In this document: piece by piece, positions 1-8,578 of the stretch
Layout: the number at the start of each line of letters is the position of its first letter
Position numbering within the stretch: position 1 is the stretch's first letter
Source: Sporocytophaga sp.
GTDB lineage: Bacteria > Bacteroidota > Bacteroidia > Cytophagales > Cytophagaceae
Direction: 5' to 3'
Assembly (NCBI RefSeq): GCF_017745095.1
Contig: NZ_JAGHZZ010000016.1
Location: 1 to 64,000, forward strand
DNA: 64,000 nt
Position numbers and translations under genes: made by a program
Notes under the pieces: generated by a model
The model's input: the letters and a program-made list of their open reading frames with translations, nothing else
What the model was told of the DNA's origin: nothing
Databases searched by the model: none

Positions 1-54
1 GTTCGGATTTCTTCCTCTAATTCAATAACTTGCATCCTTAACCTGACGGCTATG

Positions 55-272
55 GATTGTATCGCGTGAAATCTGTGATAGAGGAACTGTTTAGATTGTT
101 TAGATGCATGTTGTATAAAGCGCATTCGCATTTGTAATGCGAGTGTTTGAGAAAAGATATAGAAGTAGCCAGTTATTGGAGGATCTGGCTATTTTTTTAA
201 ATAATATGAGTAATGAGGGTTGTTATAGAAGACAGTGGAGTGGGGCACGCGTTTTGAAAACGCGCGCCAGCC
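55..272. repeat. Structured ~210-bp direct repeat, copy A
   Basis: Matches 1371-1579 end to end, apart from a 9-bp tandem duplication (tttagattg) and about 3 substitutions. Contains hairpins CGCATT-TGT-AATGCG, TAGCCAG..CTGGCTA-T7 and GGCaCGCGTTTTGAAAACGCGcGCC. Confidence 0.95.
166..198 (+). terminator. Rho-independent terminator-like hairpin inside repeat copy A
   Basis: TAGCCAG ttattggaggat CTGGCTA followed by TTTTTTT. Confidence 0.6.
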
Positions 273-307
273 AGGGAATTATTTCTAATCGTTCGGTAAT
301 TTAGAAT

Positions 308-331
308 GTGTCGGGTCGAAAGACCCGACAC
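308..331. repeat. REP-like perfect palindrome, copy 1
   Basis: GTGTCGGGTC GAAA GACCCGACAC, 10-bp perfect stem and GAAA loop, followed by conserved CACAGGAA. Confidence 0.9.
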
Positions 332-421
332 CACAGGAAATCCATCCATCCATTTTTAACCCATTCCTTATTGCTCCCAAAGTTTTTTTTAATAATTTCA
401 TGTTCATTTAATAAATTCAGT

Positions 422-1288
422 ATTTTGAAAACCAGCCTAGAACACCTGCCGGAACACAAAAGAGAAGAGTTAAAGCTCATCACTGATCATATTGCAGAGC
501 AAATGCAGCCTGATTATATTTTGCTGTTTGGTTCATATGCCCGTGGTAACTGGGTGGAGGATGAATATACGGAAGCCGGTATTCTTTATGGATATAAGAG
601 CGATTATGATATTCTCGTAGTTACAGAAACCAAGCTCGATACTGTCTTATCCAATAAGTGGAGAGAGCTTGAAAAATACGTTGCTCAGTTACATACTACT
701 GCACCAGTAAATCTTATCCAGCATAGTTGGGGATATCTCAAAAGTGAACTTGCCCATGGAAGCTATTTTTTTACAGATGTTGTGAAAGAGGGTGTCATTC
801 TATATGACAATGGAAGAAATGTTGATTATCCCATAGCCGTTCCCGAGTTTATTGATCCGGAAAAAGTAAAGGCAAGAGCTAAGGAAGAATATGATTTGTG
901 GTTTGAAAGTGCCAATGATTTTTTGGAGACATTTAGATTCAATTTTGAAAAAGAGAAATATAAAATAGCTGCATTTCAGCTTCATCAGGCAACAGAAAGA
1001 TATTATACAGCTTTGTTATTAGTCTTCACAGGATACAAAGAAAAGATTCACGACATAGAGGAACTTGGAAGTCAGGTCGAAGCTATAAATGCTGACTTTA
1101 AGAAAGTATTTCCCCGTCATTCACGAGAGCAAGATGAGAGATTCAAGCTGTTGAAGAAAGCCTACATAGATGCCAGATATAAAAAGACCTTTTCAATAAG
1201 CAAAGAAGACCTGGAATATTTGAGTGAAAGAGTAGAAGTGTTGCGAGATATGGTGAAGACAAAATGTGAGGAGAGGATTGGGGAGTAA
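422..1288 (+). CDS. Fused nucleotidyltransferase (MNT) - HEPN domain protein; start uncertain
   Basis: N-terminal GSYARG...SDYDILV nucleotidyltransferase signature; C-terminal all-helical HEPN-like segment (AAFQLHQATERYYTALLLVFTGYKEKIHDIEELG). The ORF track starts at 308 inside the palindrome, so the true start is probably downstream. Confidence 0.85.
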   Translation: MLKTSLEHLPEHKREELKLITDHIAEQMQPDYILLFGSYARGNWVEDEYTEAGILYGYKSDYDILVVTETKLDTVLSNKWRELEKYVAQLHTTAPVNLIQHSWGYLKSELAHGSYFFTDVVKEGVILYDNGRNVDYPIAVPEFIDPEKVKARAKEEYDLWFESANDFLETFRFNFEKEKYKIAAFQLHQATERYYTALLLVFTGYKEKIHDIEELGSQVEAINADFKKVFPRHSREQDERFKLLKKAYIDARYKKTFSISKEDLEYLSERVEVLRDMVKTKCEERIGE

Positions 1289-1332
1289 GTAGTTAAATGA
1301 ATTAATAATAAATGTATGAGGTCATCCGACTC
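1285..1332. repeat. ~45-bp direct repeat, copy 1 (AGTTAAATGAATTAATAATAAATGTATGAGGTCaTCCGACTC)
   Basis: Near-identical stretch at 3079-3127; overlaps the stop of the MNT-HEPN gene. Confidence 0.9.
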
Positions 1333-1370
1333 AGCTGTCTCGCATTTGTCCTCCTCGTGGGCTATCGCGT

Positions 1371-1579
1371 GATTGTATCGCGTGAAATCTGTGATAGAGG
1401 AACTGTTTAGATGCATGTTGTATAAAGCGCATTCGCATTTGTAATGCGAGTGTTTGAGAAAAGATATAGAAGTAGCCAGTTATTGGAGGAGCTGGCTATT
1501 TTTTTAAATAATATGAGTAATGAGGGTTGTTGTAGAAGACAGTGCAGTGGGGCACGCGTTTTGAAAACGCGCGCCAGCC
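1371..1579. repeat. Structured ~210-bp direct repeat, copy B
   Basis: Near-identical to 55-272, including all three hairpins. Confidence 0.95.
1473..1505 (+). terminator. Rho-independent terminator-like hairpin inside repeat copy B
   Basis: TAGCCAG ttattggaggag CTGGCTA followed by a T run. Confidence 0.6.
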
Positions 1580-1583
1580 GGAG

Positions 1584-1795
1584 TATTTCAAATATGGAAA
1601 GATAGGTTTGATGACGTATATCTTGCTAATAAAAATCTTTTGGAAACCAAATTAGATTATATCCATCTCAATCCATTACAGGAAAAATGGAGTCTCGTAA
1701 AAGCACCCGAAGAATATTCTTACTCAAGCGCTATGTTTTATAACTGCAATAAACAACCTGGGCTAACAATTTCTGATTATAGAATTTATTTTTAG
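1584..1795 (+). pseudogene. 3' remnant of a REP-associated tyrosine transposase (RAYT / Y1_Tnp)
   Basis: My translation of the region: VFQIWKDRFDDVYLANKNLLETKLDYIHLNPLQEKWSLVKAPEEYSYSSAMFYNCNKQPGLTISDYRIYF*. It resembles the RAYT C-terminal KxxYIHxNPxxxxxVxxPexYxySS pattern. No N-terminus is present. Confidence 0.85.
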
Positions 1796-1814
1796 TCAAG
1801 AGGTAATATAAAAT

Positions 1815-1838
1815 GTGTCGGGTCGAAAGACCCGACAC
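1815..1838. repeat. REP-like perfect palindrome, copy 2
   Basis: Identical to 308-331, including the trailing CACAGGAA. Confidence 0.9.
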
Positions 1839-1951
1839 CACAGGAATAAAGCTATCGGACTTGGAATGTTTATCAGTACAGTACCAATTATACTAGCCGG
1901 AATACTTTTGATGATATTGAGTAGTTTACATTAAGCCCCAGTTGAAATGAT

Positions 1952-2353
1952 ATGTCAAATATTAAGTTAATTTGGTTTCTCCTTTTATTTCCTTTTTCTC
2001 CAATTGTATCCCAGAAGTATAAAGGGGATATAGTTAAATTTGAATATGGATCAGATATTATAACTCAAGAAAGCAAAGTCACACTGGATAGTATTGTTAG
2101 TTGGTTAAATAAGAAACCCAAAGAGCACTCCATTTATCTTGTTCAATCATGGACTTGTAAGAAGGAAGTCGAGCAATATCCTAATATTGGAATAATCAGG
2201 GCTAAGAAGGTTACGGACTATATGTATTTGAAGTTATTAAGGAAGGATTTACCAATTTATATTGATCCTCGTAATTATTTGGTTAAGCAAGATTGTTCTG
2301 ATTCAAATCTTGAAGTTCCGATTGGTATTTCAATTGAAATTCGACCAGATTAG
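1952..2353 (+). CDS. Small secreted protein, possibly OmpA-like
   Basis: Signal peptide, then FEYGSDIITQESKVTLDSIVSWL, reminiscent of OmpA C-terminal domains; family call weak. Confidence 0.55.
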   Translation: MSNIKLIWFLLLFPFSPIVSQKYKGDIVKFEYGSDIITQESKVTLDSIVSWLNKKPKEHSIYLVQSWTCKKEVEQYPNIGIIRAKKVTDYMYLKLLRKDLPIYIDPRNYLVKQDCSDSNLEVPIGISIEIRPD

Positions 2354-2378
2354 GATTATTAAAACAATAGAAACAGTG

Positions 2379-2615
2379 ATGAATAACAGAATGATTTTAA
2401 TTAGTCAATTTTTCTTGACTATATTTTTGGGCGCAATTTTATCATTCATAATTTCCAGAGTGGAAAAAGTACCTCAAATGAGTTTGCTTGGGATAGTTTT
2501 GTCTGTGTATTTATCAACAGGACTGTTTATTAGCAAATTGGGTCTATTTATCCTTTATAAAAACATGGCTGTTTCTAGTTCTGCACTTGGCAGCTTTATT
2601 TTATATAATAAATGA
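2379..2615 (+). CDS. Small integral membrane protein
   Basis: Two hydrophobic segments; ATG at 2379. ORF 2587-2775 in another frame may be a frameshifted continuation. Confidence 0.4.
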   Translation: MNNRMILISQFFLTIFLGAILSFIISRVEKVPQMSLLGIVLSVYLSTGLFISKLGLFILYKNMAVSSSALGSFILYNK

Positions 2616-2823
2616 TGGTGGGACGGTTTCATATTTTGCTATTTTAATAGGGTTGAATTTGATAGTGATGTTATTGATAAGGAAAGGCAAGGCAAGAAAG
2701 AAGAGCAATAAGGTGGTCTTGATGAGGCCACGGAGGAGCTTAAAGATTCTGCGCTGGTGCAAGTCTATGACTTGAGTATTAGAATGCAAGTCATAGTAAA
2801 TTATTCCAATAAATGAATTATAT

Positions 2824-3057
2824 ATGCTAATGGTAAGAATAAACAAATACCTGATTTGGATAGGAATAGTTGTCATTGCAGTTGGTTTTTTCTATGAAAT
2901 ATTTTTTGCTGGAATTCCATATCAAGACGCTCCCGATTATTTAGTTGCTGAATATAATCGACATAGTATTATTGCGAAGAGAATTATGATAACCGGCTTG
3001 TTGATGACAATCTTAGGCCTAGTTGTCAGGATCACAAATAGATTCAACCGGAAGTAA
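2824..3057 (+). CDS. Small membrane protein
   Basis: 77 aa with two hydrophobic helices. Confidence 0.5.
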   Translation: MLMVRINKYLIWIGIVVIAVGFFYEIFFAGIPYQDAPDYLVAEYNRHSIIAKRIMITGLLMTILGLVVRITNRFNRK

Positions 3058-3078
3058 TGAATGTTTTCAGGATTGGAT

Positions 3079-3127
3079 AGTAAAGAGTTAAATGAATTAA
3101 TAATAAATGTATGAGGTCGTCCGACTC
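3079..3127. repeat. ~45-bp direct repeat, copy 2
   Basis: Matches 1285-1332. Confidence 0.9.
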
Positions 3128-3143
3128 CTCGTCATCTAAAATG

Positions 3144-3190
3144 CATAGGGTTGAACACCCGACACCACAGGAAGACCGGGCACCACAGGA
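3144..3190. repeat. Degenerate REP-like unit(s)
   Basis: atagggttgaaCACCCGACACCACAGGAAgacCGGGCACCACAGGAAa, two tandem copies of the half-site plus the CCACAGGAA flank. Confidence 0.7.
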
Positions 3191-3215
3191 AATACTCAAA
3201 TTTTTTTTACAAAAA

Positions 3216-3650
3216 ATGGAAACAGCGAATTATAATATCAAAGAACTAACAATCGAGCATAAAACTGATATAATGAGGTTAGTCGTAATGTTAAATCCTA
3301 ACATTCCTCATGATGTATTGGAGTCTAGATTGTTTAAGATGTTTAAAATACAAAGTTATAAGTGTTTTGGAATTTTTGATAAAGATGTTCTGATCGGAGT
3401 TACCAGCTGTTGGTATACCGTAAGGTATTATTCCGGGGCACAAATAGAGATTGATAATGTTGTTATCGATGAAGCATATAGATCTAAAGGAATAGGGAAA
3501 ATATTTTTAGATTATATTACTGATTGGGCCAGAAAAAATGATTGTGAAACTATTGAATTGAACACCTATGTGGGTAATCATAGATCTCATAAATTTTACT
3601 TTGATCAAGGTTATAAAATTTTAGGATTTCATTTTCAAAAACAGATATAA
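3216..3650 (+). CDS. GNAT family N-acetyltransferase
   Basis: IDNVVIDEAYRSKGIGKIFLDYI...A...GCETIELNTY-type acetyl-CoA motif. ORF extension upstream of 3216 runs through REP-like DNA. Confidence 0.85.
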   Translation: METANYNIKELTIEHKTDIMRLVVMLNPNIPHDVLESRLFKMFKIQSYKCFGIFDKDVLIGVTSCWYTVRYYSGAQIEIDNVVIDEAYRSKGIGKIFLDYITDWARKNDCETIELNTYVGNHRSHKFYFDQGYKILGFHFQKQI

Positions 3651-3668
3651 ACTGAGCTGATTTACGCT

Positions 3669-3694
3669 GGTATAGGGCCCTTCGACCCTATACC
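3669..3694. repeat. REP-like hairpin variant
   Basis: GGTATAGGG CCCTTCGA CCCTATACC; keeps the GGGTCGAA core on the minus strand. Confidence 0.7.
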
Positions 3695-3747
3695 TCAGCA
3701 AGACGATATTGTATCTCCCGAAGAATTAGTCCACGCCTCTAAAGCTT

Positions 3748-4680
3748 TTATTTGCTTGCCAACTCAAGTAAAACACCTGTTTCAAGTCCTATTCGATTGC
3801 TTTTAATATTATTACCAATGGTGTAAGTAGAAGCAATGTTCTGAGTAAAGCTCCCACATATAAATATATTTAAGCATTTACTTAATTCGTAAGATGCTCT
3901 GGTTTCGAATATCAAAATACCGGTAATTGACTTTAGCTGATTCTTACTTAGTATGTTTAATTTACCTTCTTTTGAAATTGTTACCCCATCTGCTTTTACT
4001 GGAATAGCAATAGAATAGCCTAATATCGGTGCTATTGACCACTTCTTAAATTTAAAAGCATAACCCAATTTTAATCCAGCTTGCAGATAGAGAATTTTAT
4101 TGACGAAATTGCCTGGAGTATAAAAATAAGAAGTGTCAGATTCCTCAATGGTACGTTCTTTAATAACGTATTTTGTTTCGGGAATTCCTGTGGTTTCATT
4201 TTCTATAAAATATACATCAACCGTATCTTTTTTGGTAATCTGATAAGTTTGTACTTGTTGGTCTGATGCTGTATAACGATATTTTTGTTTCAGATAAAGC
4301 ATACCTGTATTAATCCCCCAAAGCCATTTGTTGTTCTCCCTTTCTACTAGAAACTTAAATAAAGTGGCAGGGGAAATTTGTGATTTTCCTTCATGTATTT
4401 TTTCGGAGGGTACATCGTTCCTCAATGCAAGACCATATCCAGCACTAGCTCCAAGTCTATAATTTATAGAGTGTTTTATTGGAGAGGGTGCTATAAAATA
4501 TTCCTTTCGAACCACATTTACTTTCCTATACGTAATGATGGTATCCATCACTGAAGGATCAAGTTCAGATGGTTTATATATAGTATCCACCTTGTACTCT
4601 ACAGGTATTTGTTTGTCGCCTTGACCATATAGAAATGAAGAAAGAATAAGACAATAAAATAAAAAAAAGAATCGCAACAT
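3748..4680 (-). CDS. Outer-membrane beta-barrel-like protein
   Basis: Signal peptide, alternating hydrophobic strands, last gene of a tight operon. Confidence 0.55.
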   Translation of the reverse strand: MLRFFFLFYCLILSSFLYGQGDKQIPVEYKVDTIYKPSELDPSVMDTIITYRKVNVVRKEYFIAPSPIKHSINYRLGASAGYGLALRNDVPSEKIHEGKSQISPATLFKFLVERENNKWLWGINTGMLYLKQKYRYTASDQQVQTYQITKKDTVDVYFIENETTGIPETKYVIKERTIEESDTSYFYTPGNFVNKILYLQAGLKLGYAFKFKKWSIAPILGYSIAIPVKADGVTISKEGKLNILSKNQLKSITGILIFETRASYELSKCLNIFICGSFTQNIASTYTIGNNIKSNRIGLETGVLLELASK

Positions 4681-4682
4681 TT

Positions 4683-5294
4683 CTATCTCTTATTTTTTTT
4701 AGACTTTTTGGTTGTTCGAATAGTATCTGTTACAGTTACAACAGTATCGTCTGCAAAGATAATAATTTTTTTAGCTGATGGTTCTTTTGCAATCTTTTGG
4801 TCTTTCACCACCTTTTGTTCTGTAGGTTTGATATAGGTAATAGTTGTATCTGTTACCTTACTTACAGAATCTTTTTTCTCAACATTTGTATATAGCGAAT
4901 TACTATTGTCAACCTTTTGTGATGGTTTTTCAATATCATCATTGCTGCCTTGAATTAATGCAGGTTTGCTGGAATTAACTGATATTTTGTTTTGGTCCTT
5001 TCTATACTTCACATCTGTTGTATTAGTGAATTGGCTTGAAGTTGAATTTACCTTTTCTTCTTTTACTACCTGAGGTGAAGACATAGATGTATTGTTGATA
5101 ATAAATAAGATAATTACAGCTGTAATAATAGCTGAAAGGCTAAAATAAAAAACATTCCAATGAGACCAGCCAAATTTCCAGAAGCTTTTTATTAGCTTTC
5201 CAGAAAGCACTTCCCAGGATGTCTGAACAGGTGCTTCTGCCTGACCGAGCACTTCAAATAACTGGGTTAGTTGTTTTTCTTCTGAATCTTTCAT
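4683..5294 (-). CDS. Putative anti-sigma factor, single TM protein
   Basis: Short cytoplasmic N-terminus, one TM helix, low-complexity periplasmic tail; directly downstream of an ECF sigma gene. Confidence 0.55.
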   Translation of the reverse strand: MKDSEEKQLTQLFEVLGQAEAPVQTSWEVLSGKLIKSFWKFGWSHWNVFYFSLSAIITAVIILFIINNTSMSSPQVVKEEKVNSTSSQFTNTTDVKYRKDQNKISVNSSKPALIQGSNDDIEKPSQKVDNSNSLYTNVEKKDSVSKVTDTTITYIKPTEQKVVKDQKIAKEPSAKKIIIFADDTVVTVTDTIRTTKKSKKNKR

Positions 5295-5304
5295 TTTAGA
5301 AAAT

Positions 5305-5919
5305 TTATTGACTTACTTTTTTAATACTTCTTTTATATAATTCGGCCTGAATTTTTTTTCGGGCTCTTAATAATCTTGTTCTCGATGTGTTTTCATCGAT
5401 CTGCAACATTGAGGCAATTTCAGCATGCTTAAATTTGTCTATGAAATATAGGTTAAAGATTACTCTAAAGATTTCGTCCAGAGAAGAAACACATGACAAT
5501 AGTTCTTCTTGACTAAAGTCTGCTTTTAAGATAACGTTGAAATCAATTTTATCCGGATTAATTTCAGTGTGATCTATTTCTTCCTCCATCTGATGGTCTT
5601 CATCTGCATACAGGTCTTCATGAATGGTGCTCATCGGAGAATTTTCATTTTTTTTCTTTTTCTCTCGTAGGGCCATGAGTGCTATATTTACAAAGATTTT
5701 TCTTATCCATCCGTCAAATACTCCGCGCGCTTCATAAGTATCGATGCTTGAAAATACTTTAATGAAACCTTCCTGAACAGCATCTTCCGCATCTTCGTTG
5801 CTGGAAAGATAGCGCAGGCAAACATATTTCATTTTGCCTGCGTAAAGATTGAAAAGCATCTTTTGATATTTTATATCTTTTTGCTTACAACCTTTTATAA
5901 TTTTTTCTAACTCTGTCAA
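5305..5919 (-). CDS. ECF RNA polymerase sigma factor (sigma-70 family)
   Basis: Region 2 (YLSSNEDAEDAVQEGFIKVFSSIDTYEARGVFDGWIRKIFVN) and region 4 (HAEIASMLQIDENTSRTRLLRARKKIQ). Confidence 0.92.
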   Translation of the reverse strand: MTELEKIIKGCKQKDIKYQKMLFNLYAGKMKYVCLRYLSSNEDAEDAVQEGFIKVFSSIDTYEARGVFDGWIRKIFVNIALMALREKKKKNENSPMSTIHEDLYADEDHQMEEEIDHTEINPDKIDFNVILKADFSQEELLSCVSSLDEIFRVIFNLYFIDKFKHAEIASMLQIDENTSRTRLLRARKKIQAELYKRSIKKVSQ

Positions 5920-5931
5920 GTTGTTTTATTT

Positions 5932-8277
5932 TTAATATTTAATAATCTTGAGAGTCTTGTTTCCATTGGTGTTGAGAAGGTATATGCCGGAGTCAAGATG
6001 TTCAAGGTTTATTTCATTTTTTCCTTTGGAGAGTGTGAATTCATCAACTTTTTGTCCAATGAAATTATATAGTTCTGCCTCAAAATCAAATTGGCAATCA
6101 ATGATTATCTCTTGATGAAATGGATTAGGGTATACCTTGTATTGAATCTCTTCAGCGGGCGCAATCGAGGTAAGGATAAAATTATGTGTTAATTCATCCG
6201 GGACACGACCGAAGCTTGCTATTAATAGCTGTTCATTTCCCGGGTCAGAAAAAGTATAATTATTATTCTGACCCATTTTTGTCCAGTCTACTATTTCACC
6301 TCTATTATTGGTGAGAAAAATAATGGAAGGGAGAGTACCATGGAAAGATTCAAATAACGTTTGATGTTGAATGGTTGTGCTGTCTCTTTGGAAAGATCCG
6401 CTTATAACTGAAGCAGGAGGAGTGACTGACCTGCTATCAAGCATAAAATTTATTCCTGTTACATTTCCTGTTACAGCAATAGTATTCGCATTTGCTCTTA
6501 AACCTTCACCAAAATAATAAGCGGCTTTATAGATTGATGTTGCAGGAATACCCAAAAGAACATAATTACCTTTTGCAAGATTCTCTATTTTAAATGAACC
6601 ATTAGCATCTACGGTGTCTCTTCCAGCAGGATAATAATTACCATCTTTGATAAGATAAGCGATTACTTCTCCAGCAATACCTTTTCTTAAATCGTTTTCA
6701 AGAATTCCAGAAATAGAATAGAGGCTTTCAGGGGAAACAGTTATTGTTGAACAACCTTTAGAGAAACATTCTTCTGTTCCACGAATTTGAAGACATATTT
6801 CCTGATTAGAACCCGGACCTTTATGACTGATGACCGGGCTCATCTCATTACTTGTAAGGGTGTTTTCAGTACCATAGGTCCATGTATACTTGCTGTTGAC
6901 AGATGAATTATTTGGGCGAAGCTGATACAACATGGGTATTCCGGGCACATTGTTTACAGTGAAGGTGGCGTCTTCGGTGTATATTTCTCCAGGATATGTC
7001 AACTGTCTGTTGCGATTATGACTGGCCACAATAGCAGATCTTCCTTTTTTAAGTATTCTAAAATGTAAGAAATATAATGTATCCCCAGGTTCATAAATGT
7101 TTTGATTAAGGACATTGTCTGATGCGTACATCGTATTCATATCCAGTATTTGTACAGAAAAAGCTTCCACTTTTTTGCCTGGGATAACTTGGATAGGGAA
7201 TAACATTGTGCTGTCATAACTAATGACAGTTGCATAATTAGTAATATTATATTCGTTTGTAAGATTTTTAAATGTTGCAGGGACTATAACAGTATCACCC
7301 ACACAACCTTGAACGGATCCGATTGATATACCTTCTTCATTTTTAACAATGAATGTTCCTGATAAAGGGATGATCCTTCCGTCGTGTAGGAATATCCTAC
7401 ATTGACGAGTATAGGATCCTGGAACTGTAAATCCGAAAGTTGAACCAGATTGATAGTAATTGCCATTATACCATGTGTATATTTCGGTATCCGTTTTCCA
7501 TTCAGTGCCAAAGAATGGAGAATTAGGTTCATCTGTTTTCCATTGAACGCTGTCTATCTGTTCCTGCCCAGGCAATACAAATTCATAAAACTGAGAATCG
7601 TTATAGGAATAAACAGAATTCAATATAACCATACCTTGGGCAGAAGAAGGAGCAACTTCAATATTACGGGTAAGGGAAGAAATAAATTTTCTATTCTGGT
7701 CTTTTAATGTAAATGTTAGCTGGTATTTTCCTGGCATAGGTGCTTCAAGTGAATAGGTTACTCTATCCGCATGGCTTACCTCTTTAACAAAAGAAGATGC
7801 AGAGCCTGAAATTTCAACCGTATATCCAGAAAGGCTTTGGCTATTGTCCCCCAAAATTTCCAAAGTCTTTGATATGGTAGCAAATGCGTGAAGAGTTGCT
7901 TCCTTAGTGTTTACAAGCATTGGGACAATATCTGTTTCGAGGATATGCTGTTGGAGTGTTATGCTAGTTCCATTTGCATCAGTAATCTTACAGAAGATAT
8001 TAAATTCTTTTGAAGTAGAGGTGGTACTTTTCACCAGAATAGAGCTATTAGTTCTGTTCAGGTTAATATCAGAAGGAATGCTATACCAGCTATAGGTATA
8101 ACCCTTTGCCGGTTTTACACCACCGAACACAACAGGTCTCAAAGTTTTAGTTTCTCCCTTTTCAAGAAAGATGGTATCGCCCCCTGGTATAAAGCCTGAC
8201 AGGGGAGTTTGAGCTATTGATTTTATATTTATAAAAAATAAAAGTAAAAATAACAGGTATAATTGAGTCTTTTTCAT
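5932..8277 (-). CDS. T9SS-secreted multidomain protein with cohesin-like and CarboxypepD_reg-like domains
   Basis: Signal peptide; VGDTVIVPATFKNL..YDSTMLFP..GDTLYFLHFRI cohesin-like segment; SISGILENDLRKGIAGEVIAYL repeat-like domain; type A sorting tail KVYPNPFHQEIII..SGIYLLNTNGNKTLKIIKY. Confidence 0.8.
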   Translation of the reverse strand: MKKTQLYLLFLLLFFINIKSIAQTPLSGFIPGGDTIFLEKGETKTLRPVVFGGVKPAKGYTYSWYSIPSDINLNRTNSSILVKSTTSTSKEFNIFCKITDANGTSITLQQHILETDIVPMLVNTKEATLHAFATISKTLEILGDNSQSLSGYTVEISGSASSFVKEVSHADRVTYSLEAPMPGKYQLTFTLKDQNRKFISSLTRNIEVAPSSAQGMVILNSVYSYNDSQFYEFVLPGQEQIDSVQWKTDEPNSPFFGTEWKTDTEIYTWYNGNYYQSGSTFGFTVPGSYTRQCRIFLHDGRIIPLSGTFIVKNEEGISIGSVQGCVGDTVIVPATFKNLTNEYNITNYATVISYDSTMLFPIQVIPGKKVEAFSVQILDMNTMYASDNVLNQNIYEPGDTLYFLHFRILKKGRSAIVASHNRNRQLTYPGEIYTEDATFTVNNVPGIPMLYQLRPNNSSVNSKYTWTYGTENTLTSNEMSPVISHKGPGSNQEICLQIRGTEECFSKGCSTITVSPESLYSISGILENDLRKGIAGEVIAYLIKDGNYYPAGRDTVDANGSFKIENLAKGNYVLLGIPATSIYKAAYYFGEGLRANANTIAVTGNVTGINFMLDSRSVTPPASVISGSFQRDSTTIQHQTLFESFHGTLPSIIFLTNNRGEIVDWTKMGQNNNYTFSDPGNEQLLIASFGRVPDELTHNFILTSIAPAEEIQYKVYPNPFHQEIIIDCQFDFEAELYNFIGQKVDEFTLSKGKNEINLEHLDSGIYLLNTNGNKTLKIIKY

Positions 8278-8578
8278 ATATAAGTTGGTAAAGTTAAACA
8301 TTACCAAGGCGCCTTGTTGCTCAATAGATGCAGAATTTTTAAAACGTTCCCGAGTTTTTTAAAAGAATTTTATAAATTTAATTGTGTAACATTTTTCGTG
8401 GTATGAGGTCTTTCCTGATCCCCCAAGCTGGCCCACGTGTTATCTCTGCTTATAAACTTTTTCTCTAAGCCAACTTCCTATTTCCCTAAATCAAACTCCC
8501 TCTTCACTAAGTTCCTATTTTCCTGTCTGTATCTTTTTTCAATATTGGTATTATGATATTATACTTATAATCCACCGT

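Noticed and set aside
1-54. Open reading frame on the minus strand at the window edge (AVRLRMQVIELEEEIR)
   Set aside because: Too short to assign; would need upstream sequence outside the window.
308-421. N-terminal ~38 codons of the ORF-track call 308-1288
   Set aside because: They run through the palindrome; likely a spurious upstream extension.
3111-3215. N-terminal extension of the acetyltransferase ORF
   Set aside because: Runs through direct-repeat and REP-like DNA; start at 3216 is better.
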